A stretch of 64,000 nt of DNA from Blautia massiliensis (ex Durand et al. 2017) (GCF_001487165.1 NZ_LN913006.1:2882657-2946656), one strand, 5' to 3'. Shown: positions 33,268 to 41,557, counted from the stretch's first letter. Notes: a model not told the origin generated them from the sequence alone. Made by a program: numbers and translations.

Positions 33268-34209
33268 ATGAAAAAATGGATCGGACGGATGGCTGTGCTG
33301 CTGGCTTTTGTATTGACGCTGTCCGGAAGTACGCTGGCAGCTTTCGGGAAGATCCCGTCTGCCACAAAAGAATTCTATGTTAATGATTATGCAGGGGTTT
33401 TCAGCGATACCTGGAAGGAAGAGCTTTGCAAGGCTGGTGAGCAGCTTTATGAGGATACCACAGCGCAGCTGGTTGTCCTTACCGTGGATACCACTGATGG
33501 GGAAGACATCAGTGATTATGCAGTGGAAACCGGCCGCAAATGGGGAATTGGTTCAAAGAAGAAAAATAATGGTGTCCTGATCGTCCTCTCGGTTTCGGAC
33601 CGTAAAGTCTGGGTATCTGTCGGCTACGGTCTTGAGGGAAAGCTGCCTGATTCAAAGATCGGACGACTTCTGGATGAATATGCAGTTCCTTCCTATAAAG
33701 ACAATCAGTTTGAAAAAGGTACCGTGGAGCTTTATTATGCACTGCTAAATGAGATCCGTGAGGAATACGGCCTGGAGAAGATAACAGCTCCCAGGTATGA
33801 GAAGGTGCAGCAGGATGTGGACGACGATGAGGATGAGGGAACTGTCTGGGAGATCGCGCTGGGGCTTGTGATGATCGTTTTGCTCATGGTGGGCGCATAT
33901 CTGCTGTGCGTGATGCTGCCTGTATTTCTTATCGTGACTATGGTTCTGATTCTGAAGGGCCTGATAATGAAATTGTCGGGAAAGGATACCGCAGACTACT
34001 GGAAAAAGAATTTCAGCCGTATGAGTGTACTGCACCGGCTCTTTAATTCCCTGTTTCCGCTGAGCTGGATCCTGGGAAGAGGGGGAAAAAGCAGCGGCGG
34101 AAGTTCCGGTAATGACGATGACAGAGATGATGATTATGACAGCTACGACAGCGGAAGCTCCGGAGACGGAGGAAGCTTCGGCGGTGGCGGTGCCGGCAGG
34201 GATTTCTAG
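33268..34209 (+). CDS. TPM-domain membrane protein (YgcG family)
   Basis: A 313-residue protein with a signal peptide (residues 1-24), an extracytoplasmic TPM domain (FYVNDYAGVFSD, then ITTDDGEDISDYA-like and VWVSVGYGLEGKLPD), two hydrophobic helices near residues 195-230, and a low-complexity tail rich in Ser, Asp and Gly ending GGGGAGRDF. The glycine-rich end is typical of the family. I use the ATG at 33268, preceded by GAGGGAG, because it starts a clear signal peptide; an earlier in-frame start at 33208 would overlap lemA. LemA/TPM pairs are thought to act in membrane or photosystem-like protein repair, unproven here. Confidence 0.88.
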   Translation: MKKWIGRMAVLLAFVLTLSGSTLAAFGKIPSATKEFYVNDYAGVFSDTWKEELCKAGEQLYEDTTAQLVVLTVDTTDGEDISDYAVETGRKWGIGSKKKNNGVLIVLSVSDRKVWVSVGYGLEGKLPDSKIGRLLDEYAVPSYKDNQFEKGTVELYYALLNEIREEYGLEKITAPRYEKVQQDVDDDEDEGTVWEIALGLVMIVLLMVGAYLLCVMLPVFLIVTMVLILKGLIMKLSGKDTADYWKKNFSRMSVLHRLFNSLFPLSWILGRGGKSSGGSSGNDDDRDDDYDSYDSGSSGDGGSFGGGGAGRDF

Positions 34210-34268
34210 TGGTGTCGGCATGAATCGCCGGTTCTCTTGTACAGCACAGGCGGAGCTTTCTAATGCTC

Positions 34269-34297
34269 TTGACAAAATTTCTCAACTTTGCTACAAT
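34269..34297 (+). promoter_or_regulatory. Promoter of the manganese riboswitch transcript
   Basis: TTGACA at 34269-34274 and TACAAT at 34292-34297 with a 17-bp spacer, immediately before the riboswitch aptamer. Confidence 0.85.
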
Positions 34298-34304
34298 GAC
34301 GAAA

Positions 34305-34444
34305 ATCAATTTCGTGAGGGAGTAATTCGCGTGTAGACGTGGTTTGTCAACATACTGGTGCATGCACCTGGCAAATCTTAAAGAATGAGACTCATGTATA
34401 TTTTATTTCTGTTACAGAGATAGAGTATACGTGGGTCTTTTTTT
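34305..34444 (+). promoter_or_regulatory. yybP-ykoY manganese riboswitch with intrinsic terminator
   Basis: The leader carries the conserved pieces of this class: GAGGGAGTAAT near 34316, GTCAACATACTGG near 34346, CCTGGCAAATCTT near 34368, and GAATGAGACTCATG before the expression platform. GACTCATGTATA (34389-34400) pairs with TATACGTGGGTC (34426-34437) and is followed by T7, forming the terminator. Mn2+ binding normally favours expression of the exporter downstream. Confidence 0.9.
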
Positions 34445-34483
34445 ATGGCTCCGGAGCGGATGAATATGCAAAGGAGAAGAAAA

Positions 34484-35158
34484 ATGCTGTTATTTATGAA
34501 AGTGCTTTTTACCCAGTTTATTGCGGAAATGGGTGACAAAACACAGCTGATGCCGGTGGCAATGACTTCCAGGTTCAAGCTGAAGGATATTTTGCTTGGA
34601 ACCGGTGTTGCTGTCCTGGTGCTCAACGGACTGGCAGTGCTTGCAGGAGGTATTATCAGTACCGTGGTCCCTACCTGGCTGATCCGTCTGATCGCAGGTG
34701 CAGCGTTCCTGTTTTTTGCGGTGACAACGCTGAAGGGTGACGATGATGAGGAGGAGAATGTTAAGGATCGTAAGATCAAATTTGCACCGCTGTCTGTATT
34801 CTGTACATTTTTTGTTGCGGAGCTGGGGGATAAGACACAGCTTACCGCAATTACATTTGGTGCCAATGAGGGACTGAGTTCAGCGGTTGTGGTATGGCTT
34901 GCCTGTTCACTGGGACTTTTTGCAGCGGATGTGATCGGACTTCTGATCGGATATCTTCTGAAAAGCAAGGCACCGGAGGGAATCCTCAATACAGTTGCAT
35001 TTGTTATTTTTTCCATCTTTGGAATCCTGACACTGAGACAGGGATTTGGCCTTCTGCTCGGGGCGGGCTCTTCTATGATGCTTCCGCTTACCGTAGCGGT
35101 TACGGTTGTGTTTGTGATCGTCTGTCTTGTGCTTTATAAGCAGGCGAAAAAGAATTAA
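34484..35158 (+). CDS. UPF0016 (GDT1/TMEM165) family manganese exporter
   Basis: A 224-residue membrane protein with six predicted helices and the two inverted signature motifs EMGDKTQL (first half) and ELGDKTQL (second half), whose acidic residues bind the cation. Family members export Mn2+ (or Ca2+ in eukaryotes). The start at 34484 is supported by AAGGAG 7 nt upstream; an earlier in-frame ATG at 34445 lies in the T-run of the riboswitch terminator. Control by a yybP-ykoY riboswitch directly upstream strongly supports a Mn2+ role. Confidence 0.93.
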   Translation: MLLFMKVLFTQFIAEMGDKTQLMPVAMTSRFKLKDILLGTGVAVLVLNGLAVLAGGIISTVVPTWLIRLIAGAAFLFFAVTTLKGDDDEEENVKDRKIKFAPLSVFCTFFVAELGDKTQLTAITFGANEGLSSAVVVWLACSLGLFAADVIGLLIGYLLKSKAPEGILNTVAFVIFSIFGILTLRQGFGLLLGAGSSMMLPLTVAVTVVFVIVCLVLYKQAKKN

Positions 35159-35190
35159 ATTATTATAAGGAGCTTTGCACAGAATAGGGC

Positions 35191-35219
35191 TCATACCTGA
35201 AAAAGCCTCCGCATACACT
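35191..35219 (+). promoter_or_regulatory. SigE-like sporulation promoter for spoIIID
   Basis: TCATACC (35191-35197), a 14-bp spacer, and CATACACT (35212-35219). The -10 fits the SigE consensus CATACAnT exactly and the -35 shares the TCATA core. This is the mother-cell sigma factor that drives spoIIID in Bacillus. The start codon is 28 bp downstream. Confidence 0.65.
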
Positions 35220-35247
35220 GTAAAAAAGCGTCTTCGGGGGCTTGGCA

Positions 35248-35379
35248 GTGAAGGATTATATTGAAGAACGTGCAGTTGAGATCGCAGGATATATTGTTGA
35301 AACAAAGGCTACGGTGCGGCAGGCAGCTAAGAAATTCGGAATCAGTAAGAGTACGGTACACAAGGTAGTGACAATATAG
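35248..35379 (+). pseudogene. spoIIID: 5' part of spoIIID, interrupted by a mobile element
   Basis: A GTG start 7 nt after GGGGG opens a frame encoding KDYIEERAVEIAGYIVET, then KATVRQAAKKFGISKSTVHK, the N-terminus and helix-turn-helix of SpoIIID, the mother-cell transcription regulator of sporulation. After His38 (35359-35361) the sequence leaves the family: the current frame runs VVTI and stops at 35377-35379. The missing second half is found at 51687-51830. The divergence falls exactly at an AAGG shared with the right junction. As written the gene cannot make a whole protein; excision of the intervening DNA would restore it. Confidence 0.88.
35356..35376 (+). other. Left attachment junction (attL)
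   Basis: GTACACAAGG joins spoIIID codons to element sequence TAGTGACAATA. The AAGG at 35362-35365 matches the right junction. TAGTGACAA (35366-35374) also occurs near the right end (51670-51678) in the same orientation, so it is probably part of the recombinase recognition sequence. Confidence 0.7.
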
Positions 35380-35644
35380 AACGTTTTGTGTGGGTGATAG
35401 AATAACAATAACGAAGGTGGAACGGAACCATGAAGGAACTGAAACAAAGAATTATAGGGAATGAAGAATATTCGAAATCGAACAGAAGAAGTTGTATTGA
35501 ATGAATTGATATATGTATAAGCTGAAACGGAGTAGGAAACTGCTCCGTTTTAACATTGTTATAATATGAATAATAACTATGATGCATGAAAAAGTAGTTA
35601 AATGCAAAAAAACGACACATATGTAGGAAAAACAAAAATAACAG
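35380..35644 (+). other. Left-end region of the element, no recognised gene
   Basis: Contains a hairpin AAACGGAG (35525-35532) paired with CTCCGTTT (35543-35550) followed by TT, likely a terminator that isolates the interior from spoIIID transcription. A 24-codon ORF at 35430-35504 has a weak ribosome binding site and is not called. Confidence 0.5.
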
Positions 35645-35673
35645 TTGACATTATGGAGTTGGTTGCATATAAT
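35645..35673 (+). promoter_or_regulatory. Promoter of the AAA ATPase gene
   Basis: TTGACA (35645-35650) and TATAAT (35668-35673), perfect consensus with a 17-bp spacer. Confidence 0.9.
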
Positions 35674-35692
35674 GTATGATGGAGGTGGAACT

Positions 35693-36979
35693 ATGGGAAC
35701 AACAGTATTAAAAAGCATATCAGCTGAAAACTTTGCTTCTTTTGCAGAAAAGGTAACATTTACTTGTGTGGCAGATGGAAGTAAGAAAGAATATGCAATG
35801 AACACTTTTGAATCAGGAGATGAAGTTATTAACAAAGTTTCTTATGTGTATGGTTCTAATGGTTCCGGTAAAACATTTTTTTGCAAGATATTGAGAGAAA
35901 TACAGAGGATGATTGCGTTATCACCGCTCTCGATGATGAAAAGCTCGCAAATAAAAGCATTATTTCCGAGTGAAGAACTGTTAAAACCAATACCCAAGTT
36001 TGCTTTCGATATTGCATATCAGGAGTTACCAACAACTTTAGGTATTGATATGATTATCGATGATGTTACTTATCATTACGAATTTTCGGTCTTAGAGCAA
36101 AAGATTGTTCATGAGCTTTTAACGAAGAAATATCGTAGGACTGAAAAAATTCTGGAAAGAACATCACCATCTTTTCAAGACATAACTGTAAAGTCAGAAC
36201 TTAAAGGCTTTGAAGATACCAAGCGTGTTGTAAAAGAAGATGCATTGTGTCTGGTGATGGCAGCAATGTTGAATAACGATTTCGCAAATATGTTAGTGGA
36301 CGCTATTAAAGAAATTAACATATTTAATATGACCTCTCCACGTTTGAACCCGGGTGAGCTGGAAGCATTTTCTGAAGAACGTATCGAAAAATATGTAAAG
36401 ATATTGAAGAAAGCTGATCCTACCATTCGAGGAATGCAGGTAAAATACGAGGAAGAGGAAGTTGCGAGACAAAAGGTGGATTCTGATGATTTCGAAAACA
36501 GAGAAATTATACAAACTAAGACAACAGTAGGGGTAAAAACGGAACATGCATTATATGACCATGGTATTGAAATTGAGTCTGGAACTGACCAGATAGATTT
36601 TTTTAGAGATGAGTCATTAGGAACTGTTAAATTGTTTACTACGCTACCGCACCTCTTCGATGTGTTGGAAAAAGGCGGTATATTAGTTTTGGATGAGATT
36701 GAAAATAGTTTGCATCCGGCATTAGTTAAAGAAATGATTTCTCTTTTTATAAATGAAGAAAGCAATCCGTATCATGCACAGTTAATATGTACAACACATC
36801 AGCCATTATTGGTTAGTGAGAACGTTAAACGCGACCAAATATGGATTCTTAGTAAAGATGAATTTGGAAAAAGCTCTTTGAAGAGATTGAGTGATAAGAG
36901 CTTTTCAAGAACTAAAGTCAATCTTACAAATAAGATTTTGGAAGGTGCTTTAGGATGTAATCCAGAAAAATTCTTTTAA
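35693..36979 (+). CDS. AAA family ATPase (AAA_15/OLD-like), putative defence ATPase
   Basis: A 428-residue SMC/ABC-like ATPase. Walker A is VYGSNGSGKTFF near residue 48, and Walker B is ILVLDEIENSLHPAL near residue 330, followed by the ICTTHQP sensor histidine. It starts with the usual LKSISAENFASF strand. No TOPRIM or HNH nuclease domain is fused. Such stand-alone ATPases often work with a nuclease partner in abortive infection systems; no typical RloB partner follows. The ATG at 35693 follows GGAGGTGG; an earlier start at 35645 lies inside the promoter and is rejected. First gene inside the element on the left. Confidence 0.8.
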   Translation: MGTTVLKSISAENFASFAEKVTFTCVADGSKKEYAMNTFESGDEVINKVSYVYGSNGSGKTFFCKILREIQRMIALSPLSMMKSSQIKALFPSEELLKPIPKFAFDIAYQELPTTLGIDMIIDDVTYHYEFSVLEQKIVHELLTKKYRRTEKILERTSPSFQDITVKSELKGFEDTKRVVKEDALCLVMAAMLNNDFANMLVDAIKEINIFNMTSPRLNPGELEAFSEERIEKYVKILKKADPTIRGMQVKYEEEEVARQKVDSDDFENREIIQTKTTVGVKTEHALYDHGIEIESGTDQIDFFRDESLGTVKLFTTLPHLFDVLEKGGILVLDEIENSLHPALVKEMISLFINEESNPYHAQLICTTHQPLLVSENVKRDQIWILSKDEFGKSSLKRLSDKSFSRTKVNLTNKILEGALGCNPEKFF

Positions 36980-36999
36980 AACAACACTGGATAGAAAAA

Positions 37000-37026
37000 G
37001 ACACCGAGTTGCCACACCCGGTGTCA
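37000..37026 (+). terminator. Hairpin between the ATPase gene and the next gene
   Basis: GACACCG (37000-37006) pairs with CGGTGTC (37019-37025). There is no strong T-run, so termination is uncertain. The remainder of 37027-37229 is AT-rich with no gene. Confidence 0.4.
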
Positions 37027-37229
37027 TGGAAAGACATAAGTCATAAACTCTGTCTTAATTTAATTCGCAAAGTTAATTCTATCACAGAGTAAAAAAAAAT
37101 ACAATAATATAGAGGTCTTTTCATCAGATTTTGCAAATATTTTTTTGAAAGTGCACTGCCAATGCACAAGAAATCTGTTTTTCTTCCTTGTGATTTTATA
37201 GATATAAAATAAAAAAAGGAGGAAGAGAA

Positions 37230-38123
37230 ATGTATCTTTCTGATTATATTAAAGATGACCGTAAAGGTCATGTGAATTTTGAATTTGTCGATGTACAATT
37301 GGATTCTGATAACCGTATTTTTATCGATCCGGTTGTATTGGAAAACGCAACAGATGAATGGAGCATAAAGGCAAATAATTGTGTACAGTCATTTTTTGAT
37401 TGTTTATTTGAAGCTCTAAAAAATAACCGCTCTGATGAGTTGTTTGACCATGCTCATGAACAGAATGCTACTAAATTAGGTTATGGTAATGGGCAGAATG
37501 GAAAAGGTAAAACTGCTGATGGGTTAGAAGAGGCACTGAGTAAATTAAAAAATTTAGTACATGCTATTCCAACTATCAGTAAAGGTGAAGATATTCCCGT
37601 TTTAGTAGATGGGTTTGCTGAAGATTGTATGTCAGATCTTCTTACCAATATTTTGCATGAACAATTGAATGAATTCACCGCAAGTCAAATGAAGAGCAGG
37701 GATATTCCGGCAGATGGGAAGAAGACCTTTTGGACCTGGGATACGGTAAGCAATACATGGCATCAAGTTACAAAGGAAAGTTGGTTTTATAAAGGTAAGG
37801 AACTGTTGATGGTTCCTAAGTGGATTGTAAGAAAAAATTATCTTTTTAAAGCACATCAGTACCTTTGCGGTGTCATAATTGAAAGAATGCAGACTGAAAA
37901 AGGCTGGGAAGATATGAAAAAGACTGATGTGCTGCATAATATGCCAAAATATAATGAACATTGGGAATACGAAACAGTAATTCAGTATTCGAAAGAACAT
38001 CCGGATGCCTTAGAGGAATATCATAAACGAATTCCTAAATACTACAGTCGTGCTCATGGAATAATGACCGATGAAGAGTTGGATGTGGCAATTTACGGAT
38101 GTGAAATTGAAGACGTTGCTTAA
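37230..38123 (+). CDS. Unknown 297-residue protein in a defence-like cassette
   Basis: I do not recognise this protein. It begins MYLSDYIKDDRKGHVNFEFVD, has an N-terminal region naming FIDPVVLE (acidic, near residues 35-45), a Gly/Lys-rich loop GNGQNGKGKTADG near 90, a tryptophan-rich middle (FWTWDTVSNTWHQ) and many histidines towards the end. No signal peptide or transmembrane segment is seen, so it is cytoplasmic. The Gly/Lys loop is not a clean Walker A. AAAGGAGG precedes the ATG. It sits 250 bp after the AAA ATPase and 105 bp before a DUF2188 gene, all on the same strand, suggesting a functional cassette. Confidence 0.7.
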   Translation: MYLSDYIKDDRKGHVNFEFVDVQLDSDNRIFIDPVVLENATDEWSIKANNCVQSFFDCLFEALKNNRSDELFDHAHEQNATKLGYGNGQNGKGKTADGLEEALSKLKNLVHAIPTISKGEDIPVLVDGFAEDCMSDLLTNILHEQLNEFTASQMKSRDIPADGKKTFWTWDTVSNTWHQVTKESWFYKGKELLMVPKWIVRKNYLFKAHQYLCGVIIERMQTEKGWEDMKKTDVLHNMPKYNEHWEYETVIQYSKEHPDALEEYHKRIPKYYSRAHGIMTDEELDVAIYGCEIEDVA

Positions 38124-38228
38124 TTATATGTAAATCAACAAATTACATAGTGGCATGTAATTTGACTGATATGAGGCAAGGGTGGCAGCTTGCCTCCATA
38201 GACTGAAATTATTGAGAGGTGATAAACT

Positions 38229-38447
38229 GTGAATCATCATATAACTAAACGCCCAGATGGAAAGTGGCAGGTAAAAGGAGAAGGAAATCAGCGAGCATCT
38301 GTTGTAACAGATACACAGAGAGAAGCGATAAATTTGGGAAGAGAAATATCCAGAAACCAGCATGGAGAATTATATATCCATGGTGTCGATGGAAAAATAA
38401 GGGCACGAGATTCCCATGGGAATGATCCATATCCTCCCAGAGGGTAA
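38229..38447 (+). CDS. DUF2188 domain protein
   Basis: A 72-residue protein that is essentially one DUF2188 domain: RPDGKWQVKGEGNQRAS, then TDTQREAINLGREISRNQ, GELYIHGVDGKIRARDSHGND split at its centre, ending PYPPRG. The family is small, cytoplasmic and uncharacterised, and is frequent in mobile elements. It starts with GTG after GAGAGGTGA. Its placement behind the AAA ATPase and unknown protein suggests a regulatory or antitoxin-like role, which is inference. Confidence 0.75.
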   Translation: MNHHITKRPDGKWQVKGEGNQRASVVTDTQREAINLGREISRNQHGELYIHGVDGKIRARDSHGNDPYPPRG

Positions 38448-38588
38448 TAATTAAAAGACTAAACAAAATTTAATGCATTACTGCGAATGTGAAAATTCAA
38501 AGTCAAAAGAAGGGATTGTTGTAGAATAGCTAATTACTCAGCTGTTTTACAACAGTCTTTTTTCTTTTTGATAATTAATGGAGAAGTA

Positions 38589-38644
38589 TTGACAATGCTA
38601 TAAGACTGTGGTAGTCTGAAAACAAGAACAGACTACTGTAGTCT
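38589..38644 (+). promoter_or_regulatory. Promoter with two BlaI/MecI-type operators
   Basis: TTGACA (38589-38594) is followed by two palindromes: AGACT-GTGGT-AGTCT (38603-38617) and AGACT-ACTGT-AGTCT (38630-38644), the second perfect in its arms. Both are flanked by TATA/GTCTTATA sequences in mirrored orientation. Such AGACTnnnnnAGTCT-like dyads are typical BlaI/MecI binding sites; the first covers the -10 region. The repressor gene follows directly. Confidence 0.8.
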
Positions 38645-38661
38645 TATAGGAGGCGAAACAA

Positions 38662-39030
38662 GTGACAGAGGAAAATATCAAACTTTTTGATTCGGAATTA
38701 AAGGTAATGGATGTTCTGTGGAAGGATGGTGACGTGCCAGCGAAATATGTTGCAGATACTTTAAACAGAGAAGTAGGCTGGAATAAAAACACAACGTATA
38801 CATTGATTAAGCGGTGTATCAATAAAGGCGCGATTGAACGAACGGAACCGGGATTTATGTGCCATGCGCTTATAGCAAAAGAACAGGTACAGGATCTGGA
38901 AACAGATGAACTTATTGATAAGATATATGATGGATCTGTTGACAAGTTGTTTGCGGCACTTCTTGGCAGAAAAAAACTTTCTATGGAGCAGATTAAGAAC
39001 CTGAAGCAGATCGTCAGTGAATTGGAATGA
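38662..39030 (+). CDS. BlaI/MecI/CopY family transcriptional repressor
   Basis: A 122-residue winged-helix repressor. The N-terminal ELKVMDVLWKDGDVPAKYVAD, ending in the helix-turn-helix with NKNTTYTLIKRCINKGAI, is the standard BlaI/MecI DNA-binding domain; the C-terminal helices, including LFAALLGRKKLS, form the dimer. GTG start after TAGGAGGC. It sits behind its own operators and is followed by a BlaR1-like sensor whose start lies 11 bp after its stop. In beta-lactam systems BlaR1 cleaves BlaI; there is no beta-lactamase gene here. Confidence 0.92.
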   Translation: MTEENIKLFDSELKVMDVLWKDGDVPAKYVADTLNREVGWNKNTTYTLIKRCINKGAIERTEPGFMCHALIAKEQVQDLETDELIDKIYDGSVDKLFAALLGRKKLSMEQIKNLKQIVSELE

Positions 39031-39040
39031 GGTGATGCAT

Positions 39041-41065
39041 ATGAGCCTGCTGCAAATGAGTTTTCTGGGAACGGTTATTATTTTACTTATTGTGGTATTA
39101 AGGGCTGTGCTTATCAACAGATTACCGAAGAAAACATTTTTGATTTTATGGTGGATTGCATTAATACGGTTATTAGTTCCATTTTCCATAAAATCAGTCA
39201 CAAGTATTTATTCTCTGTTGCAGAGTATTTATTCTGATATAAACCCAGTGAGAACGGCGCAAACGACAACATTTTTACCCATTCATGGGAATATGCCTGA
39301 GATAGCAAATGGATTATCAGAGGCTATGGTACAGAGAACAGAATCCATTTCGATTTTGAGTGTAATATGGCTGGCAGGTCTGTTACTTTGTTTTGGATTT
39401 TTTGCGGTTTCCTATATAAAATGTTATCGGGAATTTCGATTTTCGCTGCCTGTTGAAAATGATATTTTGGAGGCATGGAAGGAAAAACATCCACTAAAAA
39501 GGAGTTTATCCATTCGGCAGATAGAAACTATAGCGGCACCACTTTCTTATGGTGTGATTCGCCCAGTTATTTTAATGCCGAAAAATACAGAATGGAAAAA
39601 TATTTATCAGCTTCGTTATGTGTTGGAACATGAATATGTGCATATCAGACGGCTTGATATGCTTACAAAGCTGATAATGATTGCTGCAGTATGCATTCAT
39701 TGGTTTAATCCTCTTGTGTGGGTAATGTATATTCTTTTTAACAGAGATTTGGAATTATCCTGTGACGAAACCGTAGTCCGTAGATTTGGAATGGATATAA
39801 AGTCGGTATATGCAACTGCTTTAATATCTATGGAAGAAAAAAAGAGCGGACTGACACCATTATGTAACAGTTTCAGTAAAAATGCGATTGAAGAAAGGAT
39901 AAGAGCAATTATGAAGATAAAGAAGACATCTAAGTTTGCAGTAATTATAAGTGCAGTATTGGTAATTTGCGTGACAGGTGGATTTGCAACTTCCGCATCA
40001 TCCTTGGAAAAAAAGACAGAGACAGCGCAAGAAAACGGTGAAACAACAGTTGCTTTAAACGAAGTGAATATCCGGGAAGATGAATCACTTTCAAGTTCGG
40101 ATGTGGAATGGTGGACAGCAGAAGAGTATGCGAAATGGCTGGACGAGGAAAAAGAAGTTCTGCAGTCTATGATTGGTGAAAAAGCTTATACAGGCGGCGA
40201 CGGATGGTTTGTATGGACACAGGAAAAGGTAGATGAGACGATTGCACTTTATGAGGATAATCTTCAAAAAATAAAAGATGGGATGAAGTTGTCGAAATCA
40301 TCTGATGATGCAGTGGGAATTACAATGGCATATTCTCCGGAAAATATAGAATATGCGAAGCAGGAAGCAGAAACGGTCACCGAAAATAAAGACAGTAATG
40401 AAAATGTATTCAGCGAAGAACAGCTTTCTGAATATGCAAAAGCGGGAATAACTTACCAGAAAGAAACAGGATTTCTGATGTATGATGGAAAGACCATTGG
40501 ATATTTCCGGGATGAGTTTAAGCCGGGTACTTATACAATAAGTTCCAAACGTGGAGGTACGCTTCGAGTTGAAGTGCAAAGGGAAAACTATGGCACCATC
40601 ACAGACGTAAAGGCAGAACCGTTATCAGATGATTTTTGGTCAGAACCGGCGGCATTGGTTGAAAGTTCCGGCGGAGAAGCTGTAACTGCAGATGAAATGA
40701 AAGGATCTGTTTTTGAAGAAGGAGGAAGTGAGAACATAGCGGCTGATGACATGGGCGAATATAGCAGTGAAGAGGGAAAAGGTCTTAATATTGCTGTTCC
40801 ACAGGAGTATGCTGATTATGGAGTATCCTGTGATGCTCAAGGAAACTGGGTTTATAATGGTAAGATTATAGCAGATTTATATGATGAGGGAAGGGGAATC
40901 TTTTCTAACAGCAACGGCACTATGTACATTGAAGTAACGAGAGACAAAAGTGGAAAGATTAGCAGCTTTCAAAAAGTAAGCAAAAATAGAATGCAGGAAT
41001 TATTTACTGAATTTAATCCGGAAGCGGAAACATTTGCGGAATATAATTCAGAGGCGAAGCATTAA
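39041..41065 (+). CDS. M56 family (BlaR1-like) membrane metallopeptidase with unusual extracellular domain
   Basis: A 674-residue protein. The first ~310 residues form four to five membrane helices plus the M56 zinc peptidase with LEHEYVHIRRLD (HExxH) and ELSCDETVVRR. After a final helix (TSKFAVIISAVLVICVTGG) about 350 residues face outward. That ectodomain is not a penicillin-binding sensor: I see no SxxK/KTG set. Instead it carries two copies of a ~55-residue module, GITYQKETGFLMYDGKTIG near 468 and GVSCDAQGNWVYNGKIIA near 592, separated by an acidic Ser/Glu-rich spacer. The signal sensed is unknown. The ATG at 39041 is preceded by GAGGTG. Confidence 0.88.
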   Translation: MSLLQMSFLGTVIILLIVVLRAVLINRLPKKTFLILWWIALIRLLVPFSIKSVTSIYSLLQSIYSDINPVRTAQTTTFLPIHGNMPEIANGLSEAMVQRTESISILSVIWLAGLLLCFGFFAVSYIKCYREFRFSLPVENDILEAWKEKHPLKRSLSIRQIETIAAPLSYGVIRPVILMPKNTEWKNIYQLRYVLEHEYVHIRRLDMLTKLIMIAAVCIHWFNPLVWVMYILFNRDLELSCDETVVRRFGMDIKSVYATALISMEEKKSGLTPLCNSFSKNAIEERIRAIMKIKKTSKFAVIISAVLVICVTGGFATSASSLEKKTETAQENGETTVALNEVNIREDESLSSSDVEWWTAEEYAKWLDEEKEVLQSMIGEKAYTGGDGWFVWTQEKVDETIALYEDNLQKIKDGMKLSKSSDDAVGITMAYSPENIEYAKQEAETVTENKDSNENVFSEEQLSEYAKAGITYQKETGFLMYDGKTIGYFRDEFKPGTYTISSKRGGTLRVEVQRENYGTITDVKAEPLSDDFWSEPAALVESSGGEAVTADEMKGSVFEEGGSENIAADDMGEYSSEEGKGLNIAVPQEYADYGVSCDAQGNWVYNGKIIADLYDEGRGIFSNSNGTMYIEVTRDKSGKISSFQKVSKNRMQELFTEFNPEAETFAEYNSEAKH

Positions 41066-41095
41066 GTTAGTGCTAAATGAAACGAGGATGATTAA

Positions 41096-41527
41096 GTGGG
41101 AAAAATATTGCTGGTATCATTCGAGGGAGATGAGGAAGAGTTGGTAAATTCTGTTATTTCCGTGTTAGATTCCGGCAGAGAAAAATTCCTTTTTCAGGAA
41201 ATACAACTTCAATCGAAAATAAGGCATAAGGGTATAGCGATTGATTTGAAACGGAGGGAAGTTGTTCGTGATAATAGAAAAATAGAATTAACTTACACCG
41301 AGTTTGAAATCCTGCAGTTATTAGCACAAAATCCAGGAAGGGTATTTAGTAAGGAGCAGATTTATGATGTAGTCTGGAAAGAAGCCTATTCTGGCGATTA
41401 CAATATTGTCATGAGTCATATCAGCCATATTCGTGAGAAGATAGAAGATGATCCGGGCAACCCGGTATATATTCAAACCGTCTGGGGTGTAGGATACAAG
41501 TTTAATGAGAGGGCAGGCAGCGAGTAA
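41096..41527 (+). CDS. OmpR/PhoB-type winged-helix DNA-binding protein lacking a full receiver
   Basis: A 143-residue protein. Residues from about 50 form a trans_reg_C winged helix: LTYTEFEILQLLAQNPGRVF, KEQIYDVVWKEA and NIVMSHISHIREKIEDD then IQTVWGVGYKF. The N-terminal 45 residues (GKILLVSFEGDEEELVNSV) resemble neither a complete receiver nor contain the phospho-Asp, so it would be a non-phosphorylated regulator, or a recombined fragment of a response regulator. It follows the BlaR1-like gene by 30 bp. GTG start with ACGAGGA upstream. Confidence 0.75.
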   Translation: MGKILLVSFEGDEEELVNSVISVLDSGREKFLFQEIQLQSKIRHKGIAIDLKRREVVRDNRKIELTYTEFEILQLLAQNPGRVFSKEQIYDVVWKEAYSGDYNIVMSHISHIREKIEDDPGNPVYIQTVWGVGYKFNERAGSE

Positions 41528-41557
41528 ATTCGCTGCCTTTCCTTTACAGGGATGGAT

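Noticed and set aside
35430-35504. 24-codon ORF just inside the left end of the spoIIID element
   Set aside because: Weak ribosome binding site, no similarity, too short to support.
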